Source: Deltaproteobacteria bacterium
GTDB lineage: Bacteria; Desulfobacterota; DSM-4660; Desulfatiglandales; HGW-15
Assembly (NCBI GenBank): GCA_030671095.1
Contig: DAOVAK010000089.1
Coordinates: 1-8,500, forward strand
Direction: 5' to 3'
Length of the DNA: 8,500 nucleotides
The notes under the pieces were generated by a model. It ran no database searches, was not told where the DNA came from, and was given only the letters and a program-made list of their open reading frames with translations. Position 1 is the stretch's first letter. Each line of letters starts with the position of its first letter. Positions 6,183-8,500 of this stretch are shown here, one piece after another. Both the position numbers and the translations under genes were made by a program.

Positions 6183-6902
6183 ATGGCCAAGAAAAGATCG
6201 AGATCCAAGAAAAGATCTAAGAAATATCAAATCGAGTTTACGCCCCTATCCATTTTTTTGTGGGGGGGATGTCTCTTCTTTGTTCTGGCCTGGATATTTG
6301 TATTGGGAATCCTTGTGGGTCGCGGGTTCCTACCCGGTGCAATGACAGCACTATCCGACCTAAGAAATCAGATAGGCGTGTTACAGCAGAAGGTGAGCCG
6401 CGAGAGACCGCAGGACTTGGACCCGTCCAAAAAGCCCGATTCTGATCCTAAACTGGCATTCTACGACAAACTCGCCAGCAAAAAGGAGGAGACGCTAAAG
6501 GAAACGGTGCCGCGAAGAAATGCCAAGAAAAGTACCAGAAAAAAGGCTAATGCCACGAATACCCATTCTTCACGGCAATTTTCCCCAAAAAGGGAGTCAT
6601 CGGGTGCCCAAAAAGCGACGGACCAAAATCGAGTGGGAACCTCAAAGGTGTCACGGCTAGAGAAGAAGGAGAAATATACAGTCCAACTCGCTTCCTTGGA
6701 TGAAAAAAACAAGGCTGAGAAGTTTATCGGTGATTTGATACAGCGCGGATACCCAGCCTATTTCTATGAGGCAAAGGTGAAAGGCAAAACCTACTACAGG
6801 GTAAGGTGTGGGACGTTCCCCAGCAGAAAGGCAGCGGAAGATTACGCCAGGAAACTGGGAAAGCAAGCGGGCATAAAAGGTTTTGTTTCCAGGATTGAGT
6901 GA
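6183..6902 (+). CDS. Membrane-anchored SPOR-domain protein (FtsN/DedD-like layout)
   Basis: 239 residues in a bitopic layout: a very basic N-terminus (KKRSRSKKRSKK, residues 3-14), one transmembrane segment at about 22-46, a low-complexity Lys/Ser/Arg-rich linker (about 70-160) and a C-terminal SPOR domain at about 164-238 (KYTVQLASLDEKNKAEKF through YYRVRCGTFPSRKAAEDYA). SPOR domains bind denuded glycan strands at the division septum, so this is probably an inner-membrane protein with a periplasmic septum-binding domain. A short LAFYDKL segment (91-97) sits between helix and linker. The ATG is 17 nt after argS; its ribosome binding site is weak, suggesting translation coupled to argS. Whether it is an FtsN equivalent cannot be told, because SPOR proteins share this layout without shared function. 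Confidence 0.88.
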   Translation: MAKKRSRSKKRSKKYQIEFTPLSIFLWGGCLFFVLAWIFVLGILVGRGFLPGAMTALSDLRNQIGVLQQKVSRERPQDLDPSKKPDSDPKLAFYDKLASKKEETLKETVPRRNAKKSTRKKANATNTHSSRQFSPKRESSGAQKATDQNRVGTSKVSRLEKKEKYTVQLASLDEKNKAEKFIGDLIQRGYPAYFYEAKVKGKTYYRVRCGTFPSRKAAEDYARKLGKQAGIKGFVSRIE

Positions 6903-6906
6903 GGTT

Positions 6907-7365
6907 ATGATAAGGAAGGCCCTTATACAGGACGTTAAATCCATACATGGTCTATTGAGCTATTATGCAGATCAGGGCCTTTTGCTGCCCAGATCTCTAA
7001 GCGAGTTGTATGATCACTTGAGGGCTCATTTTGTCGTAGAAGAGAAAGGGACGCAGAAATCGATCATCGGCGTATCGGCAGTGGGTATATGCTGGGAGGA
7101 TTTGGCTGAAATTCGGTCGCTGGCCATTGCCAAAGATGAACAGGGAAAAGGCTTGGGCTCTCAATTGGTGGAAACATGTCTCGAAGAGGCCCGATCCCTG
7201 GGGTTAAAAAAGGTTTTCACCCTCTCCTATGTTCCAGGCTTCTTCTCTAAGTTGGGCTTTAAAGAGGTGGAGAAGTCGGTTCTTCCCCATAAGATATGGG
7301 CTGATTGCTTGAAATGCCCGAAATTTCCAGATTGCGATGAGACGGCGATGATGATTGATCTGTAG
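6907..7365 (+). CDS. GNAT N-acetyltransferase, probable short-type N-acetylglutamate synthase
   Basis: 152 residues, one GNAT fold. MIRKALIQDVKSIHGLL opens the fold, LLLPRSLSELYDHLRAHFVV lies at 25-44, and the acetyl-CoA pyrophosphate loop is E-Q-G-K-G-L-G at 78-84, followed by the helix SQLVETCLEEA. YVPGFFSKLGF at 108-118 is the usual GNAT motif B end. The C-terminus has a cysteine cluster, DCLKCPKFPDCDE (Cys134, Cys137, Cys143). The LLPRS and KIWADC..C patterns recall the GNAT-only ArgA-like proteins that make N-acetylglutamate, the first step of arginine synthesis, without the amino-acid-kinase domain of classical ArgA. The adjacent argS fits an arginine theme. I prefer the ATG at 6907, with GAGG close before it and 4 nt after the SPOR stop; a TTG at 6883 would add eight unconserved residues. 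The acetyltransferase call is firm, the substrate inferred. Confidence 0.85.
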   Translation: MIRKALIQDVKSIHGLLSYYADQGLLLPRSLSELYDHLRAHFVVEEKGTQKSIIGVSAVGICWEDLAEIRSLAIAKDEQGKGLGSQLVETCLEEARSLGLKKVFTLSYVPGFFSKLGFKEVEKSVLPHKIWADCLKCPKFPDCDETAMMIDL

Positions 7366-7371
7366 AGTAGA

Positions 7372-7395
7372 TTGGAGTACTGGAGCACTGGAGTG
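7372..7395. repeat. 8-nt tandem array, left arm of an inverted pair
   Basis: Three units, TTGGAGTA, CTGGAGCA and CTGGAGTG, start seven bases after the GNAT stop codon. They are approximately the reverse complement of the array at 7547-7586: over 23 nt against that array there are three differences, all C/T. The two arms enclose about 150 bp. Confidence 0.7.
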
Positions 7396-7546
7396 ATGGC
7401 CCGCCCTGGCGCGAACCATCGAGAGGTCCCAGGTGGGGATATAGCGATTTGGGACGCGGAAACCATAAAAAGAAATTGTAAGCCAGGTCTGGACCAGGGA
7501 GTAATGGAAACAGAGGGAAAGGATCTTTCCAGCGCTTATTCCCCAG
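7396..7546. other. Non-coding spacer between inverted 8-nt arrays
   Basis: No gene is supported. Small inverted repeats are present: GTCCCA/TGGGAC (7426-7431 with 7450-7455), GGTC-TG-GACC (7486-7495) and GGAAAG-GAT-CTTTCC (7516-7530). No T-run follows any of them, so no terminator is called, and I see no convincing promoter for tatB. With its flanking arrays it resembles a small non-autonomous insertion between the alr-argS group and the tat genes. Confidence 0.45.
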
Positions 7547-7586
7547 TACTCCAATACTCCAATACTCCAATACTCCGTTACTCCAT
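7547..7586. repeat. 8-nt tandem array, right arm of an inverted pair
   Basis: Five units in a row: TACTCCAA three times, then TACTCCGT and TACTCCAT. The array ends ten bases before the tatB ribosome binding site. Slippage could change copy number and so the tatB leader. The 8-nt period is shared with the arrays at 7372-7395 and 113-136. Confidence 0.8.
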
Positions 7587-7595
7587 GTTTATCTT

Positions 7596-7601
7596 AGGAG
7601 G
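7596..7601 (+). promoter_or_regulatory. Consensus ribosome binding site of tatB
   Basis: AGGAGG, a full Shine-Dalgarno match, five bases before the tatB ATG. It is the strongest in the window and fixes that start. Confidence 0.9.
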
Positions 7602-7606
7602 TTCTA

Positions 7607-7984
7607 ATGTTTGGCATTGGACTGCCAGAATTGATTATTATCATGGTTATAGCCCTGATTGTAATCGGTCCGAGCAAATTGCCTGACCTGGCCAAGGCAC
7701 TTGGCAAGGGAATGGCCGAATTCAGAAAGGCCACCCAGGAGATCAAGGATAGCCTGGATCTGGATGGGGATATTGAGGAAGTGAAAAAGGATTTGGTGGA
7801 TTCCATAACCGGTCTGGATGAGCCAGTAGATCTGCCAGAGTTAGAAAAACAAGAAGAGCAAGAACCCAAATATAATGACTTTGATGAGGTTCTTGCAGAC
7901 TATGAGAAAAGCAAGGAGGAAGCCGAACCATCAGCGCAGATAGGAGAAGAGGCCTCTCCGGAGGAGACAAAAAAGGATGAATGA
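7607..7984 (+). CDS. tatB: Twin-arginine translocase TatA/TatB family subunit (probably TatB)
   Basis: Subunit of the Tat system, which exports folded proteins bearing twin-arginine signals. 125 residues: a short transmembrane helix (about 5-20) with Glu8, the Gly21-Pro22 hinge, an amphipathic helix (about 23-50; [20 protein letters not shown]) and a long, strongly acidic tail rich in Glu/Asp. The length and tail favour TatB, which with TatC forms the signal-peptide receptor. However, the GPSKLP hinge and Phe39 also occur in TatA proteins, including dual-function TatA of minimal TatAC systems, so the subtype is not certain. The ATG is preceded by a perfect AGGAGG. The gene overlaps tatC by 8 nt, implying translational coupling. 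Confidence 0.88.
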   Translation: MFGIGLPELIIIMVIALIVIGPSKLPDLAKALGKGMAEFRKATQEIKDSLDLDGDIEEVKKDLVDSITGLDEPVDLPELEKQEEQEPKYNDFDEVLADYEKSKEEAEPSAQIGEEASPEETKKDE

Positions 7985-8500
7985 TGAGGAAAAACGGCCC
8001 TTTTTGAGCCATCTGGAGGAATTGAGAAAAAGGCTCATTACCTGCGCCATTGCTGTAGGGGTCGGCTTTGTCATCTCCTATATTTTCGCAGAAAGGCTGT
8101 TCCAGATACTAGTTACACCCCTGACGCGTATCATGCCGGAGGGAGATAGGCTCATCTTCACCAATCTGCCCGAAATGTTTCTCACCTATCTCAAAACCGC
8201 CTTTGTTTGCGGGATCTTGTTGACCGCCCCTGTGCTTTTTCATCAACTCTGGATGTTCATTGCCCCCGGTCTCTACCAGCACGAGAAAAAGCTTGCCATC
8301 CCCTTTGTTGTCTTCTCCACCATTCTCTTCGTGGGAGGCGCACTGTTCGGCTACTTCGTCGTCTTTCCCTTTGGTTTCAAGTTCTTCTTGGGATTTGCCA
8401 ATGAATACATCCAGGCCCTCCCCTCTGTGAAGCAATATTTCTCTTTCGCCATCAAACTCCTGTTTGCCTTCGGTATCGTCTTTGAACTCCCTGTGGTGGC
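7977..8500 (+). CDS. tatC: Sec-independent protein translocase TatC, 3' end outside the window
   Basis: Multispanning core of the Tat translocase that binds the twin-arginine signal peptide. The 174 codons present cover roughly the first two thirds of a typical TatC (about 240-260 residues). Landmarks: [12 protein letters not shown] at 9-20 (cytoplasmic N-terminus), first transmembrane helix about 21-38, a periplasmic loop with [16 protein letters not shown] at 61-76, second helix about 74-92, the signal-peptide-binding loop [12 protein letters not shown] at 94-105 with Glu103, third helix about 108-132, and [10 protein letters not shown] at 165-174 with Glu170. As I recall, Glu103 and Glu170 hold the same numbers in E. 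coli TatC. The ATG at 7977 lies inside the end of tatB; GGAGGAG (7960-7966) about ten bases upstream is the likely ribosome binding site. The frame stays open to the last base. Confidence 0.96.
   Translation, partial: MNDEEKRPFLSHLEELRKRLITCAIAVGVGFVISYIFAERLFQILVTPLTRIMPEGDRLIFTNLPEMFLTYLKTAFVCGILLTAPVLFHQLWMFIAPGLYQHEKKLAIPFVVFSTILFVGGALFGYFVVFPFGFKFFLGFANEYIQALPSVKQYFSFAIKLLFAFGIVFELPVV

Noticed and set aside
7516..7530. GGAAAG-GAT-CTTTCC hairpin as a terminator after the GNAT gene
   Set aside because: A 6-bp stem with no T-run downstream.
7372..7686. 104-codon plus-strand open frame between the GNAT gene and tatB
   Set aside because: Its ends are translated 8-nt repeats and it runs 80 bases into tatB in another frame.

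Overview
The window looks like chromosomal housekeeping DNA from a Gram-negative bacterium of moderate G+C content. The gene families and their order (a short GNAT-only ArgA-like enzyme, a SPOR protein and argS next to tat genes, and queA-tgt with a DUF2065 gene) fit a Desulfobacterota (former Deltaproteobacteria) genome. That placement is inference from gene content, not from a marker gene.

Left half, minus strand: a small two-helix DUF2065 membrane protein, then queA, then tgt. A near-consensus sigma70-type promoter sits just before the DUF2065 gene, so the three probably form one transcription unit. QueA and Tgt act in queuosine tRNA modification. A hairpin-rich element of about 110 bp with imperfect terminal inverted repeats lies between queA and tgt. 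The first 134 bases hold no complete gene, only a short 8-nt tandem repeat and a possible ribosome binding site for a further minus-strand gene outside the window.

Centre, 2793-3370: a 578-bp divergent intergenic region with no convincing gene. It holds several stem-loops, notably two tandem hairpins of matching architecture followed by a strong intrinsic-terminator-like hairpin about 30 bases before alr. This is the least explained part of the window and may encode a small RNA or a leader.

Right half, plus strand: alr (alanine racemase, D-Ala for peptidoglycan), argS (arginyl-tRNA synthetase), a membrane-anchored SPOR protein, a GNAT acetyltransferase resembling short N-acetylglutamate synthases, a TatA/TatB-type gene and tatC (cut by the window end). 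The first four genes are tightly packed (4-nt overlap, 17-nt gap, 4-nt gap) and read as an operon. A 241-bp gap with inverted arrays of an 8-nt repeat separates them from tatB-tatC, which overlap by 8 nt. The unit mixes translation and arginine functions with envelope functions (peptidoglycan precursor, septal peptidoglycan binding, Tat export).

No CRISPR array, tRNA, rRNA, intact transposase or obvious new defence system is visible. The unexplained content is intergenic repeats and candidate structured RNA.
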